Below, in pieces: positions 38,721 to 51,912 of a stretch of 64,000 nucleotides of DNA (position 1 is the stretch's first letter; each line of letters begins with the position of its first letter). The notes below the pieces were generated by a model, which was not told where the DNA came from, ran no database searches, and saw only the letters and a program-made list of their open reading frames with translations. The DNA comes from Trogon surrucura (Eukaryota; Chordata; Aves; Trogoniformes; Trogonidae), in assembly GCA_020746105.1 (NCBI GenBank), contig CM036618.1, forward strand, positions 111,855,308-111,919,307. Reading direction: 5' to 3'. The translations under genes and the position numbers were made by a program.

Positions 38721-39659
38721 TGGGGGAAGGAGGAGGAGAAGAGTGAAAGACCATAGCCAAGGGGAAAGGAGCCAGACACCACCCCTGACAGAAGAGAAAA
38801 AAGGACTAAGAGAGAAAAGGTTGTGAATATTCCCTTTTTAAATGTAAAATACTTCGTCTTTGTATAAACTGTTTTGTCTTTTTAAGTACTACCCAGGCAG
38901 CCCACAGCTGGGAGTATGCAGGCTGCCAGCCTCCATGGACAGGGAGTGCTGGCTGGGAATGCTGGAGACAGCTCCTGGATGCCACAGCAGCTGCGGCATC
39001 CAGCCCTCATGGTTGCTGCCTGGATGAAAAGGCTCTCCCCCATACTCCCAGAGAGGCTCTGAAACACACAGCAGCTTCAGTCAGTCGTAGTGTGGTGCAG
39101 AACTGGCCAAATTACCCTGTCATAATACCCCCACTCTGCAGGCAGACAGGGTGCAGTTACACCCCCAAAACATCACTGCTCTTTGTGCTAAAGATGGTGC
39201 ACGGTTTCACAGCACAGTTTTTTTCTGGCATAGGGTGTCAAAGGCTTTGCTTTTGAAAGGACTGCATCCCAGCTAACCCACATTCAGGGTGTAATGTGGT
39301 CTTGACAGTTGGTGCTTGGGAACTTCAGTCTGGGACAGCGGCAGTGGCCTCTGAGACTGTCACCAAGCCATTCCTTTCCCCACAGCTGGCCTCACGATCC
39401 TGGAATAGCAGAACGGGCAGCAGGGTTTTTGCAGAGGGAAGGCACCAGGATAAGACCAGGTCTCCTGTGCATCTATACAGGGTCTGCATCTATAACTTGA
39501 GCTTGTGAATGAGAACTGGAGCTGGTGGTAGGCAGCACGATTGTAGTGACATAAAAAACTGTGAAAGAGGAAAGAGCTTCTACATTTAGACTCGTACATG
39601 GTAGATACTGCCATGGATACCAGTGTTGCTAAGCATGCTGCTTCCTAGGAAAATCTGTG

Positions 39660-42600
39660 CTTGTGGAAGCACAAGCTTGTGGGACTACTTTAATTTAAGG
39701 ATGTTATCAGTGCATCTCGTGGGAAAACATGTAACACTAAACCAAGCCCATCTTAGGTACTGCAGAGATGCAAAAGGCTCAGTTACATCTACTTCAAGTC
39801 AATGATTCGTTTTAGTTACCACATGGAAATTGTTAGTGTAGACCAAGCCATCAGTAAGTATAAATAAAACTGAAATTAATGAAGCTAGATATACTTGTGC
39901 AGGTGAGAATCTTGCCCATTATTTGTGACATTATTTACTGTTTTCCCTATTTTACATGTTTCTGTTTTAGTACTCTCTATTCGTTTTTTGTAGCTTGTAC
40001 TGCACACAAGTCCATACCTATTCTTTCATAATTTTACAATTCTCCTTTTATACTCTTGCTCTCTAAGCATACGGAACTCCTTTTATTTTTCCCTTTCTCA
40101 GTACTAGTTTTTGAATTTTTCTGCTATCTTCTTAAATTTATTCTGTCTTCCTGCTTTTGTTCTCAGTCACATTTGCATCATTATGCCCTTTTTTTCACAT
40201 ACAGTATAAAGCTACAAAGAAGTAACATAAACACAGATATGCTTATGTTCAAAATTAAGAAGGATATGGAATTTTCATGTGCATAGTAGAGCTGTTCTTT
40301 GATTGCCATTTAATATCACTGATATAAATATCTTTAATAAGTGAACATTTTTTTTTGCCTTCAGATGTCTGGCATCGAATTTATTTTCCCATAAAATAAT
40401 TCCCTATAAGAATGACATCCTCAATCTCTACAGAACTAATTCATTATTTTGTTCAGTTTTCAAAGGATATCATCAGTTATAAAAAGGAGGCATTGAAATT
40501 ACCAGACACATTTAAAATAAATGCCATTTTGTCTGCTTTCCTCTTTGTTAAGGCACTGTAGCCACTTGCCCCTCTACTCCTAATACTCCTGGGCTGACAA
40601 AGTTATAATTTACTACTGAGAGGTGTGAGCATTTATCTATGCATTTCTTCCTTTATTAGTTATGCAACTTCTGCTGGCATCCAGAAACTCCATATTGAGA
40701 ACAGAATGCTTGAATCACTTCTCATCCCTGTACTCAGTAATTCACTTAGCAGCATTTAGCAGGTCTAGACAGAGAGCTACAGCTAACCACTATCATTAGA
40801 ATACAGTGATTTCATGTTTATTGTTATGATGTTTATGCTTTTTGATCAATGCACACAATTAAATTCAAATCTTCCAGTAGAGCCCTAATACATTGTTATT
40901 TTCTGAAGTGGCATGTCCATTCAAGACATGCTGGTATTGAGGCCATGGATTAATATTTCTGTAGTATAACAATAGCAGCGCTCATTCTCTATACTCTTAC
41001 TACTTTGGTATCTTTCAGCTACTTATCTAAACAAGGTTCAGCTCACTAAAAGTTCTGCTATGACAGAAACAATTTTGTACTAATTTCAAGAAAAAAGGAT
41101 TGAGTGTGTGATATATGCTTTTTTGGGGGGTTTTTCTGTCTCAAGTCCTTCAGCTAGAAAAACGTTATGAAAGACAATTTGTTAAGAGTCTGAGCCAACA
41201 TGGCTATAAAAAATAGCAGAAATACACCAAATTCTTTCTACACATAACAGCTTGTCAGCTTTTCCTAACTACTAACTCATTCAGACACCATAGGTATCTC
41301 TGGGTGTTTCTTTACTACATAAAGTCAAAATGAAAACCTGCACATATAATGCTTTTAAAAGCAGGAAATACTTGATTCTCCTTTGCAGATGAGTAAGAGG
41401 CAGTCCCCAAGTGGTCAGAAAAACTAATGAATGTAAAGATACAATAACGGTTATGTCATTATTAGGTAAAAAAAACGTAGAACTCCAGGCTTATGCTTGA
41501 AACAGTTAATGCATTTTTTGTTTCTTCGATACCTGCTGATTACCCAGAGACTGACAGGGCCCAAATCACTTAGGCACTATATCTCTCATTTAAGTAAGTC
41601 ACCTGAAACAAAGCAGCTATGTTATAGCTTAATATCAGTCTACTTGTGCTGCAGAAGGGAAATCAAGTTTCAACTTTCTGATAGCTGCATGAGAAGGTTA
41701 CCTTTTAACTTGCCAGAACCAGTCATAAATTTTAATTAAAAATTATGTGGCTGTGTTTTGCCTAAGATATGTCATATAAATCGGAATATTATAGGCATAA
41801 AGATCTATTTAGGGTCACCTGATCTTGAAACTTATTTTTGTTCCATTCAAATCTTGCCTTTCAGTGCAAATCACAAATGCACATGAAGGAAATCACTATT
41901 CAGTAGTTATTAGGACCTATGCAGTATCTCTCATAGAGTTTTTCCATCAACACAAGTGTAAAACCAAAATGTCCTAACATTACTTTATAAAGACATTGGC
42001 TTAAACACACCTATTGCATCAGGCTAAAACATTTGTAAACAATTTTCAAAACAAATTTATACATGAGGTTCCCAACCCTTTGTTGCTTTCAGTTGTTTTT
42101 TTTTTTTTTTCTTGTTTTATGACTACAGGGAAATAGAGAATAAACGCATTACTGTGAATTAATCTGTAAGGACTATAAGGAATGGAGCTTGCGCTTTGTA
42201 GCTTGCGAAACGCTATTCTATCTGTTGCTGCCTGTCCACTAAACAATCATGATCTTTGGGAGAGACAGATCACTTCAGACACCTTGATAATATGTCTAGC
42301 TCCAGCAAAAGACCTCCTCACAAATAACAGAATGCAGTGCACCTTGCATATGACATTGTCAGAAGAACATGTTCAATAATACACTGAGTTTTAAAGGATC
42401 TTCTCTCCAGTGTTCTGCAACTGGAGCTTCAAGGAAAAAATATAAAGGCTTATACATTTTGATTTCACTCAGAAGAAGAATAGGTCCCTTTCATCTTTGT
42501 ATATGTTTATACTTCTATGCATTGATACGAGACACACTTCCACATGTAGGTATAATTTATCCTAAAGAAAATTATGTATATATATATATAAAATATATTC

Positions 42601-45600
42601 AAAAAGCAGGGCACTGGGGGTAAGTGCCATAGCCACTAAACTTTTGGTTCTGCAGGAACACAGCTCTCTTACAAACTAAGACGAGGATTATCTCTGATGA
42701 AATCTTTGTTGCAACTGACATGTTTCTGTGGGAGTATTTCATTAAAATTCGTAATAATTTTCTAATGATGAATCACTTCATTAAAAAAAAATCCATTCAG
42801 CTTAGCTATGTAGAACCATATTGTAATCAGCAGGCATATTGCAATAAGTTTGTGCTTCAAAAAAACACAAAACCTTTTCAAAGTGGATCTTCTATTAGTA
42901 TGGTACAGCAGTAGGGATCATCTAGAGATAGTATAAAATATGTGAATAGTAAAGAGACACAGTTTTCTGTATTCTACACATCACAGTTTCCTGAAGGCCG
43001 ATTCCTGTTTCAGTTTTTGAGACTTTTAGTTATGAAAAAAATCGAATAACTGTTTTATTTTTAAACTCCTGTACTTTCAAAACTTTCCTTTGAATTTCCT
43101 TTCCTTATGAAATTACTTCATCAAATTGTTTAGCCTGTATTACATGGTAAATAGCATTGGATCATAGTCTAAGCACGCACTTGGTGGCTCTAGATCATCA
43201 CAGCAGTCAAATATTAATTTAGCAACCCTGAAGATAATTACCGCAGGGATCACCATTTTTTAAATCCAGGTAAGATCCCAGGAGCTCCACACAACTTCTA
43301 CCTTTTTTCGCCCCAGACACTTTTACTGAAGAGTAGCTAAGAAGAGCTCCAACTTTGTTTACTTGCATAAGGGCTCATTAAATTGCTGGACTGCAAGACT
43401 GTATAAATTATTTATCCTCACAGAGAAAAAGGTTTTAGAATTCTCAATTTAGAATAGGCTCCATTCCCCTCTCAGAGTCACTGATGTAATTAAAGGTTAA
43501 AGTAAGGAAGATCAAATGTTAAAAGGAGAAATGTGTTCCTTCTCTCCTGAGCCTGGGCGTGCAATGCTCTGCCACGCTTCCTTTCCTCGTTAGCTGATGC
43601 TGAAGGACCTTGACTATCTTCTTCCTTAATTGCCTCAGGTTAGAGATGGAGTTTAGCCCGTGTTTTTATTATGTTTTCTGTGCTAGGGGATAGATCTTTA
43701 CCTTCATTCTTTCTCTGTCAATGAAAAAAGTTAGAACAAAAGAAAATCCTCTGCTTCCATGGGAAATGTTAGGCAAAGCGCTGTTCCAGCCAATGGAAGT
43801 TCTGTCACAAGGAACTCCTCAGCTTCCCCTACCTTCAGCCTCATGTCGGAATTACTTATCAGCTGAACTAGGCTACCTGGTCTCCATGCTGTCAAATGAT
43901 GAACATAAAATCTTTACAGAGGGAAAGGCTAATATATCCCCTCATGAATTCTAATGACAGTGTTTCCAAACTTTCAGCGATACCATTATATTCTTTATAG
44001 ACTATAATTGATTTTTATGTCTCACAAACAGGAGATCTGCAATTTATAAGCTACATCATTAGACCTTTTCTCATTACTTTTATTTTCTTCTCGGTGATGC
44101 TAGTAAGGAAAATTGATTAATTCTTAAGACTTCTTGCCCTTGATTTTTGGACTAATTTTGTTTTACTTCCCCAGCTATATATGGGGAAAAAACTCACCCT
44201 CCATAAAGCCTTAGCCTTTTTTGTTAATAGCTCAGCTGATCCTCTCCATGACTGAAGTGATAGAGTCATAAGATAAAAGCAAAGTTTGCTTTTTGACCAT
44301 AGGTCCAGATATGAATGACCTTCAGAACCAGGTAGAATGAAATTGCATTCACTTTATCTGCTGATCTTCACTGGCAATTGCATTTCATGGAAGACTTGCG
44401 CAGCTGTCTATCTTGGAGCATTTTCTATCCTCTGCAAAGCTGGTGAGGCTTTGCTGCCTGCATGTTTGAACCTCACTTCAAAGGACAAAAAACAAAAGCA
44501 GCAGCATGACGGAGTGTGCATTAGAAAACACACACACTGCTTCTATATGGAATCCAAACTTGGGCACCCAAAATAGCTTCTGTAGGCAATTTAATTTAAA
44601 TGTTTCCAATATAACTTGTATTCAGTTTTGTTTTCAATCTGACTTCTAAGACATGAGAGCTCTGTAATACTGCATATGGAACAGAATTAACAGTTTTGAG
44701 CAGGAGGCCCTGTTGCTGTGCTGTTCCATTTGTGTCACTTTCTAGGTACATTTATAAGAAACTGTATCATATATATTTCATGAAGTGTATTCTGTATTAC
44801 ATTAGGCAGCATTACAACACACCACCACGTTATCTAAATCCCACCTTAGGAGACAGCAATAAAAAGAGGTTAAGTGAAATTACTCCTGTAAGTAGAAAGG
44901 ATTTACTTCTTCACACACAGCTTCAAAGGTTTCACTGTGGGTGAGAAAGAAATCACTACAGGGAGTGGCCAAAGGCCAGTGATAGTGGCCTGAAGGAGAA
45001 AAACAGGCAACAAATAAATAAGTTGAATAAAGAAGAGTAAGCCCCTTGAATAGAAAAACACTTACTTAGGCCTCTATAGAAAACATGGGCTGGGGGGAAA
45101 ACTGGAAAGGCTGAAATGAAGAGGCCAACATCACTGAGAATTGGAAAGGACCACCAACACAGGAAATAGAGAGATGGAAAAAGAATTGTTTGTAAGGAAC
45201 ACAAATGGGAAGACATAGCAGTAAGGGGAGAGGTAGGACACTCAAGGAGATTGTAAAGGAATAAAATATTTCCTATAAACCCTTCAAAACTGTAGAGGCC
45301 ATCTGCAGTAATGTAGGCCATCTAAAACCAATTATGATTCCTATGTACATTTCCTTATCTTCATCACTGTGTTAAATATCATTCAATAAGGAATATGAGT
45401 AATTCTGACTTAGTAGAAGAATGAAATATCCGAGGGAGGAAATTTTAGTGGAATGTGGTTCAACATCAAAAAAGAATCAGCAATGCAAATCAGACGATGT
45501 GATAACTGGGGAATGCTAAAAGGAAACTGCATGTAAATCTCAGACATCCTGTCATTTCTGGAAAATGTGATCAACAGAAGAGGAGTATTATATTCAGTTA

Positions 45601-46320
45601 AAAAAAAAAGAACAGTAGATCATAACAGGTATATCTTCTTAAATTGGAATGGCACATAAAGTAAAAGTGAAGAAGGATGTAACTGTAATGAAATGAGTGC
45701 AGTTGTCAGTCAGAGAGATATCAACAGCAGATTGCAGAAGTGCTGAACAGAAGATTACACGGCGTTTTTTGGCACGCAATTGTAAACAGAATCAATAGGA
45801 AGCATATAGACATAGTCCAGTAGCAAAGTTAGCAAAACATTTCAATAAATGTGTGTATTCACCTGAAGGCCCTTAGTGATGCTTTTATGATATCTGGACC
45901 AATTTTTCCAGTATCTTCCTAAAACATGAAATTTTGTGTCAGATAAAATCCAAGTTGAATCACTAGACTAACAAATAATTGGTACTGCTTAGAGATACTA
46001 ATTTTTCAGTGTGTATACATACTACTGTCTTTCAAAATGCAGTTGTTCAATTCAGATTAAATAATCACCTATACACAGGACCAGAATTCACTTGGCGCAG
46101 AGTCCCAAAATTAATTACTTCACAGAAATTTGTGTTGAAATGAAGGCAAACACCTAGTATTATGATGGACTTGTATCCCAATAGAAGGATCTGTTTGTTC
46201 TGATGCACAAATTCAGAAGACTGAACCATCCTCTTTGGAAAAACAAAGCTTGAGAATATGTAAATTTATTGGACTTTTTGGCTGCTTTATTTATTATTAT
46301 GGCTCTAGACGCACTGTCCA
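39660..46320. other. AT-rich region without established gene
   Basis: No repeat family or gene recognised apart from the exon-like segment at 44746. It contains a T15 run (42096-42110) and a short (TA)n tract near 42575-42590. A 77-codon plus-strand frame at 43721-43954 and a 121-codon minus-strand frame at 44956-45321 lack recognisable features. Confidence 0.5.
44746..44887 (+). other. Candidate exon 4 of an unrecognised plus-strand gene (hypothesis)
   Basis: A pyrimidine-rich acceptor (TGTGTCACTTTCTAG) and the donor CCT/GTAAGT bound 142 bp, open for one base plus 47 codons. The peptide is tyrosine- and isoleucine-rich (KKLYHIYFMKCILYYIRQHY near its start) and then proline/charged. It starts in the phase needed after the exon-like segment at 26712-26854 and ends in phase 0. 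The 18-kb gap between them would be an ordinary intron size for vertebrates. Not recognised; chance remains possible. Confidence 0.3.
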
Positions 46321-46606
46321 AATTGTAGAAGCTGAAGGTGGGGGCTGGGAGAAGGAAAACCCATCCACTGTAAGTGAAGATGAGGTTCAAAACCATTTAA
46401 AGAAACTGAAAGGTGTAAAAGTCCATGGGACCTGATGAGACCCATCCACAGGTCCTGAGGGAACTGGCAGATGAAGTTGCTAGGCTGCTTTCCATCATAT
46501 CTGAGAGGTCATGACAGTCTGTTGAAAAAGGGGAAACATCACCTCCATTTTCAAAAAGGAAAAAAAGGAAGACCCAGGCAACTACAGACCAGTCAGTCTC
46601 ACCTCT

Positions 46607-47195
46607 GTGCCTGGCAAGATCATGGAGCAGATCCTTCCGAAGGCTCTGCTATGGTACACGGAAAATGTGGAGGTGATTGGTGGCAATCAACATGGCTTCA
46701 CCCAGGGAAAATCTTGCCTGACAAATCTGGTGGCCTTTTATGATGGAGTAACAGAATCAGTTGACAAGGGAGGAGCAATCGATGTCATCTACTGGGACTT
46801 GTGCAAGGCCTTTGACACTGTCCTGAACGACATCCTGATCTCCAAGCTGGAAAGACACGGATTTGGTGGGTGGACCACTCTATGGATAAGGAACTGGCTG
46901 GAAGATCACACGCAGAGAGTTGTGGTCAGTGGCTCAATCTCCAAGTGGAGACCAGTGACAAGTGGTGTCCCTCGGGGATCAGTCCTGGGACCAGTACTAT
47001 GTAACGTTTGTTGGTGACATGGACAGTGGAATCAAGTGCACCCTCAGCAAGTTTGCCAACGACACAAAGTTGTGTGGTGCAGTCAACACTCTGGAGGGAA
47101 GGGATGCCATCCAGAGGGACCTTAACAGGTGTGAGAGGTGGGCCCAGGCCAACCTCATGAAGTTTAACAAGGCCAAGTGTAGGTCCTGCACCTGA
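46607..47195 (+). pseudogene. CR1 reverse transcriptase remnant with frameshift and altered catalytic box
   Basis: The first frame (46607-47017) carries RT motifs [15 protein letters not shown] and [16 protein letters not shown]; the motif-A aspartate is present. It then carries [12 protein letters not shown] and stops at 47015-47017. The continuation lies in another frame (up to 47195) and holds the catalytic box as FAND (47052-47063) instead of the usual FADD or YADD. One metal-binding aspartate is therefore replaced by asparagine. Both defects make the enzyme non-functional. The family role is target-primed reverse transcription of CR1 RNA. Confidence 0.88.
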
Positions 47196-47221
47196 GTCAA
47201 GGCAATCCCAAGGAGAGATAA

Positions 47222-47665
47222 ATGCTGGGCAACAAGTGGATTGAGAGCAGTCTTGGGGAGAAGGATTTGGGTGTGTTGGTGGATGATAAGATCAACATGA
47301 GCCAACAGTGTGTGCTTGCGGCCCAGAAAGCCAGCATCAAGAGATGTGTGACCAGAAGGTTGAGGGAGGTGATTCTGCCCCTCTGCTCTGTCCTTGTGAG
47401 ATCCCACCTGGAGTACTGCGTCCAGCTCTGGAGCCCCCAACACAAGAAAAGCATGGAGCTGTTGGAGCGAGTCCAGAGGAAGGCTAACAAGATGGTCAGA
47501 TGGCTAGAACACCTCTCCTACAAGGACAGGCTCAGAGAATTAGGCTTGTTCAGCCTGGAAAAGAGAAGGCTCCAGAGAGATCTCATAGTGACCTACCAGT
47601 ACCTGAAGGGGGCTACAGGAAGGCTGGGGAGGGACTTTTTACAAGGGCCTGTGGTGATAGCATGA
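47222..47665 (+). pseudogene. CR1 ORF2 C-terminal remnant
   Basis: This 147-codon frame covers the conserved C-terminal part of CR1 ORF2. It includes [48 protein letters not shown] and a FSLEKRRLQRDLI block. It lies downstream of the RT remnant in the same element and out of frame with it. The family ORF normally ends a short way further on; here the reading passes into another frame at about 47640-47700. Confidence 0.85.
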
Positions 47666-47931
47666 GGGGTAATGAGTGGAAGCTGGAAGAGCATAGGTTT
47701 AGAGTAGATATAAGAAAGAACTTCTTCACTCTGAGGGTGGTGAGACACTGGAACGGGTTGCCCAGGGAGGTTGTGAATGCTCCATCCCAGGAAGTATTCA
47801 AGGCCAGGCTGGATGGAGCCTTGAGCAACCTGGTCTACTGGAAGATGTCTCTGCCATGGCAGGGGGGTTGGAACTATATGATCTTTGAGGTCCCTTCCAA
47901 CACAAATCATTCTATGATTCTATGATTCTAT

Positions 47932-48628
47932 TTAATTCCTAAAGCCAAAGAAAAGAGAGTATGCAAGACTGAGCAAAAATGGCACAAACAAGAGGAATGA
48001 GAAAATAAAACTGAAGTATACAGGTAGACAAAGACAGAAATGTAAATTAATAGGGGGACACCTTTTTTATTTGATAGAGAGCCAAATAAATATAAGTAGC
48101 CTATTCAGAGATTAAGTTTCAGCATATCCTTTAAGAAAATGCTACCCTATAGCTCAGCCTTTCCAAGAGAAGGTATCCATTTCTGACATTAGCATTACTA
48201 GTTCTTGGTCACTACATAAATATAATGTGAAAGCACCTGTTCTGAGTACAATATATAGCCCACCTGCATCCTGCTGCTTTACTACTATTTTTTTCACATG
48301 CTCCAGACTGGCCATTTGGTTAGCTGGTTTGATAATTTCCTCAAGAATGGAGACTCATTGAAATGGCCAGTTCGAAGGTCTTACCCCTGGGAGAGCTCTT
48401 GTACTGCATTTCCAGTACTGTCACCTCTCACTGAAATATGAATCCTATTTTGCCACTTTGAAGAGCGCACTGGAACGGTAGATTTCCTTCATTTTCCTTG
48501 GCTCCTGTATTGACTTAAATCAATGAGCTTAAAATACATTCTTTATTTTGTCATTCAGAAGGTTGGTTTATCTCTCTAACAAGAGGTAGATATGTCTTCC
48601 CTTTTTTTATACCAACTTTTATATTTTC
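47932..48628. other. Unique sequence between two CR1 copies
   Basis: About 700 bp of AT-rich DNA with no gene or repeat that I recognise. Confidence 0.5.
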
Positions 48629-48708
48629 ATAGAATCATAGAATCATAGAATGTCAGGGGTTGGAAGGGACCTCGAAAGATCATCTATTCCAACCCCCCTA
48701 CCAGAGCA
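48629..48708 (-). mobile_element. CR1 3'-end fragment, about 80 bp (minus strand)
   Basis: ATAGAATCATAGAATCATAG, the complement of the CR1 terminal 8-mer repeats, is followed by the GGGGTTGGAAGGGACCTCGA block. The match stops at about CCAGAGCA. It is close to the young bird CR1 consensus, so it is a recent and extremely truncated insertion. Confidence 0.93.
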
Positions 48709-51700
48709 CAAGCATACCATATACATTGAGAAATGCTCAACAAAGTAAAGTTCTTGTTTCAATTTCATATGTATTGTAATTCTCCTTTGAACATTCTTTA
48801 TTATGTATAATTTGTAATTCTTTCATATGGAATTTTACTTTTAAATACAGTCTTTCTCTGTAAATGGAACACAAATCCTTAACTTAAGGACTGTTTTGGT
48901 TTTTTTCATAAAATTATAAAAATTATATTTTCATATAATTATAATTTCATATAAATTATAATGGAGCTGCCACTGCAAGCTATATATTTGCAAGGGCATT
49001 TAAAAAGCATTGTTAATAGTGTAATGGGGTCTTACAGAATTTCTTATTCTGTTGCTATTTAATTAACAAGAAATTGTTCATCAAAAAAATGCAGCCTTAC
49101 TTGAACAAAAATAGAAGAAGTGCAGGAAAGTACTCTTCCTTCATGGAGGAGCCAAATCAACAAGGTCCTCGTGGAAACAAACTAAAGAGCCTTAGATCTT
49201 ATTTCTAGATTTTCATGGGATACAGAAAAATAAAAAGTGTGTCTACATTTCTCTGCAAAGTAGATAATTTCTGTTTGTACTAGCTTTTTTTCACATGCAA
49301 ATACCAGGGGGAGTAACACAAATGCAAAGAACTATTAAGACAGCTTTCAAGCATTTGAGATTATGAGGGGCAAAAATGATGCAAAATTGCTTGTGTCATT
49401 TGGCCCAAGAGCACTCTCATGTATCAGAATGGGTGAAACCATGCCACCAACTGCACAAACGAATCAGATGAACGGCAATTCACATGTAATGAAAATTAAT
49501 GAAAATTTTGTACTAAAAATGTATTTAATACAGAATCCACTACCTCATTAATTCTTATATTTTGAATGCACTGCAAATACAGTATATAGCACAAGCTAAA
49601 AGCCCATCGGGCTTATTACTTCAGCCACAGAGAGAATGTGACCTCCAAAGAGGACTCAAAAAAAAAAAAATCTGAGTTCCTGAGCATACTTAGAAAGTTT
49701 TGACAGTCATACTGTTTAAATCAGGCAGCTCATGAAAGACTTTTATGTAATAAAATTTCTAAAAATACAATAAAATTATATTTCACCCAAGAATAACCTA
49801 ATCCTCCTTAACATCTTTACAGAGGGAGTAGAGCAAATAAAACCAAACCTGTTAGTATTTTTATGAGAGAAATGAGTTCCAGGTGGAAATTGGGAGTGAC
49901 ACATACATCCACTGACATTTAAAGAAGACTGGATTAAAAAAATCAAATTCAGTTCCCAAATATAAGAACTACAGGACTGAGGCATCTGAAGGTTAGTACT
50001 TTATTATCAATTAATAGGTAAGTATAAAACCTTTAGGATTTTATTCTATCTCAGGTTGGTCCTTAACTGAAATTGCACGGTGCAATTTATTACTCAGTGG
50101 AACTGAAAAGAGGACACAGAGTTTGTGCAAAGATAAACTAATAAGAGATTTATGTATTTCATTGCTGACGTGTGATTTAAACATCACTCAACAATTTGGT
50201 ATTATTCTTAAAAGATATTTACAAAATCCTTTGATCAGAATTCAAAGTCCCAAATCTAATGACTATTCTACTCTCTTTTCATGCTTGAAAGCTACATAAA
50301 TTCTGAGCACTTTTAAAGGAGGCACAAGGAAATCCTACACATATAATCTTGTCTTGTTCGCTGCCATGTTATACTTAAACATCCCCAAATTTCTGTTGAT
50401 GAATAGTGTCTGCTAAAAACCATTCTATGACAAGGGCACAGAAATAACTTGATATGTTCCCCCAAACTCCAGACATTTTTCTCATAAGCAAGCAATTTCA
50501 GTGGAATAAAAATGCAAGTCCCTTTTTTTCCCAAAAGAAAAAAAAAGTGCTGCTTTAACAGTTGTGGAAATAGAATTGCCCTACAGTGTACCTTGCAAAA
50601 TAGATTAAATAGAGAGGAAAAATTATGTATGTTTTGCCCCAAAGGAAAGATTTATTTTATACTTTTCTAAGGAAACTGAACCTGTAGTCTCTTGTTCAAG
50701 ACCATTACTGAAAATAGTTGATCCTGTTGTACTTTGAAGTACTTACAAAGGTAGCAACATATTTTTGGCACATACAAATCTCATTAGCAAGTAAAAAAAA
50801 AATACAGTATTTGGATTTCTGGAATGTAACATTTTGAGAGAGAGAAGTGGATGCTTCAAAGTAAGAGTAACTTGTTTATTGTTGAGCAATGGTGTATCAG
50901 ATACAACATAAACTATCTCATTAAATACGAACATTACCTCCAGTGATGCTATAGTGGCAGCATATACAACTAAGAAAAGGAAATACAAAGGAAAGGAGCG
51001 CGATGCACACACAATGTGGTCTGGGATCCGACCATAGAGGATATGGTATCATATTTTTAATATATTCTGTTATAGTTTAGCAATATTGTTTCTCAGAGCT
51101 GGCATAGCAACTAAAGGCACAAAAGAAAGTTTATTCAGCAAATTCCTACAGATATCATGAGAGATGACTAATTACACTCTGTGTTTCGGAAAAACATCAC
51201 ACCTAGGAAAGTTCATAAAATCTTGTTATGCTTATGGCTATTTCCATTTTAAAATATATTTGAGTACACATGTAAATTATAACAAAGATTTATTTGTACC
51301 AAAGGAGGGGTCTGGGTAATATGGTCTTCAAAGCAATGGGCTTTGTATTTCCTCATTACTTAGCAAAACTAAAATGTCAGAATAAAAATATTTTGAAGCA
51401 TTGTTCTACTCAATAATACAGTATTTCAGACTTGAGTAATCTGTTCAACATTTTAGAATGACTGCTCCATTTACTATTGTTCTTTTTGTACTTCAATTAA
51501 TGATTAAACATTTACTCTTATGACAGATAGCTAATACTTAACTTCTTCCTTTAATTAGGAGTTTACATGTTCAGTACATTTTCTTGCAGATTTAAAGGTT
51601 TGAGTTCTCCATGCTCCCTTCTGCATTCATAGACTTGCTGACATTTCATTTAGCCAAAGTGCTTTGCTCTCTCAAAACCTTTGTCACTCCACTTAAAATC

Positions 51701-51895
51701 AAACTGAAATTGAGAACATTGGGTCAGCACTGGGGATTGCTCATTCAGGGATTTTCTCTGTGTCGTAGGACAGAGCTTCTAACCACTATTTTCTTGTGAC
51801 CCAATTTACTAGCCTTGCTTAGCTGTACAATTCAACTGAATGTATCATGCAGAGGTACCCATGAAAAGTAGGAAGGACAACAGTGCCTACACACG

Positions 51896-51912
51896 ACCAC
51901 GTAGCACGTGGT
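51896..51912. repeat. 7-bp inverted repeat containing E-box-like half sites
   Basis: ACCACGT, loop AGC, then ACGTGGT. The right arm with its flank reads CACGTGG, an E-box (CACGTG). Small, and possibly chance. Confidence 0.6.

Larger units (their letters stand above)
37100..39650. other. GC-rich island in AT-rich surroundings
   Basis: About 2.5 kb of clearly higher GC than either flank. The core, about 38000-38180, is rich in CpG (GCCTCGGCG, GGCGCGAG, GGCCTTGCGC). From 38200 to 38820 the plus strand is strongly purine/G-rich with runs such as GGGGGG. Around 38830-38890 there is an AT-rich tail-like stretch (CTTTGTATAAACTGTTTTG). Long frames open on both strands here because stop codons are scarce, and none looks like a protein. 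It may be a CpG island-like promoter, an exon of a noncoding RNA or an unrecognised old mobile element. I cannot choose between these. Confidence 0.55.
46330..47931 (+). mobile_element. CR1 LINE, about 1.6 kb, plus strand, 5'-truncated
   Basis: It starts in the linker before RT (AAGTCCATGGGACCTGATGA block near 46420). It runs through RT, the C-terminal ORF2 region (GGAGTACTGCGTCCAGCTCT block near 47410) and the 3' UTR. It ends with the CR1 hallmark of ATTCTATG repeats (47909-47931). Compared with the copy at 4.6 kb it keeps the 3' part of ORF2 but lacks the endonuclease. Several frame breaks and an altered RT active site show it is dead. No target duplication is evident, as usual for CR1. Confidence 0.95.

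Noticed and set aside
38216-38782. Minus-strand frame of 188 codons, overlapped by 173- and 144-codon frames on both strands
   Set aside because: The frames stay open because the DNA is GC-rich and strand-skewed, so stop codons are scarce. The peptides are monotone Pro/Ser/Leu/Ala or Gly/Arg/Gln, with no motif.
43721-43954. Plus-strand 77-codon small ORF starting with ATG
   Set aside because: The peptide looks plausible, but the start context is weak and nothing else supports translation.
44956-45321. Minus-strand frame of 121 codons, hydrophobic
   Set aside because: It is the complement of purine-rich DNA, which yields Phe/Leu/Ser-rich shadows. No splice context or recognisable family.
47593-47910. 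Minus-strand frames of 71-105 codons
   Set aside because: Antisense to the CR1 3' part.
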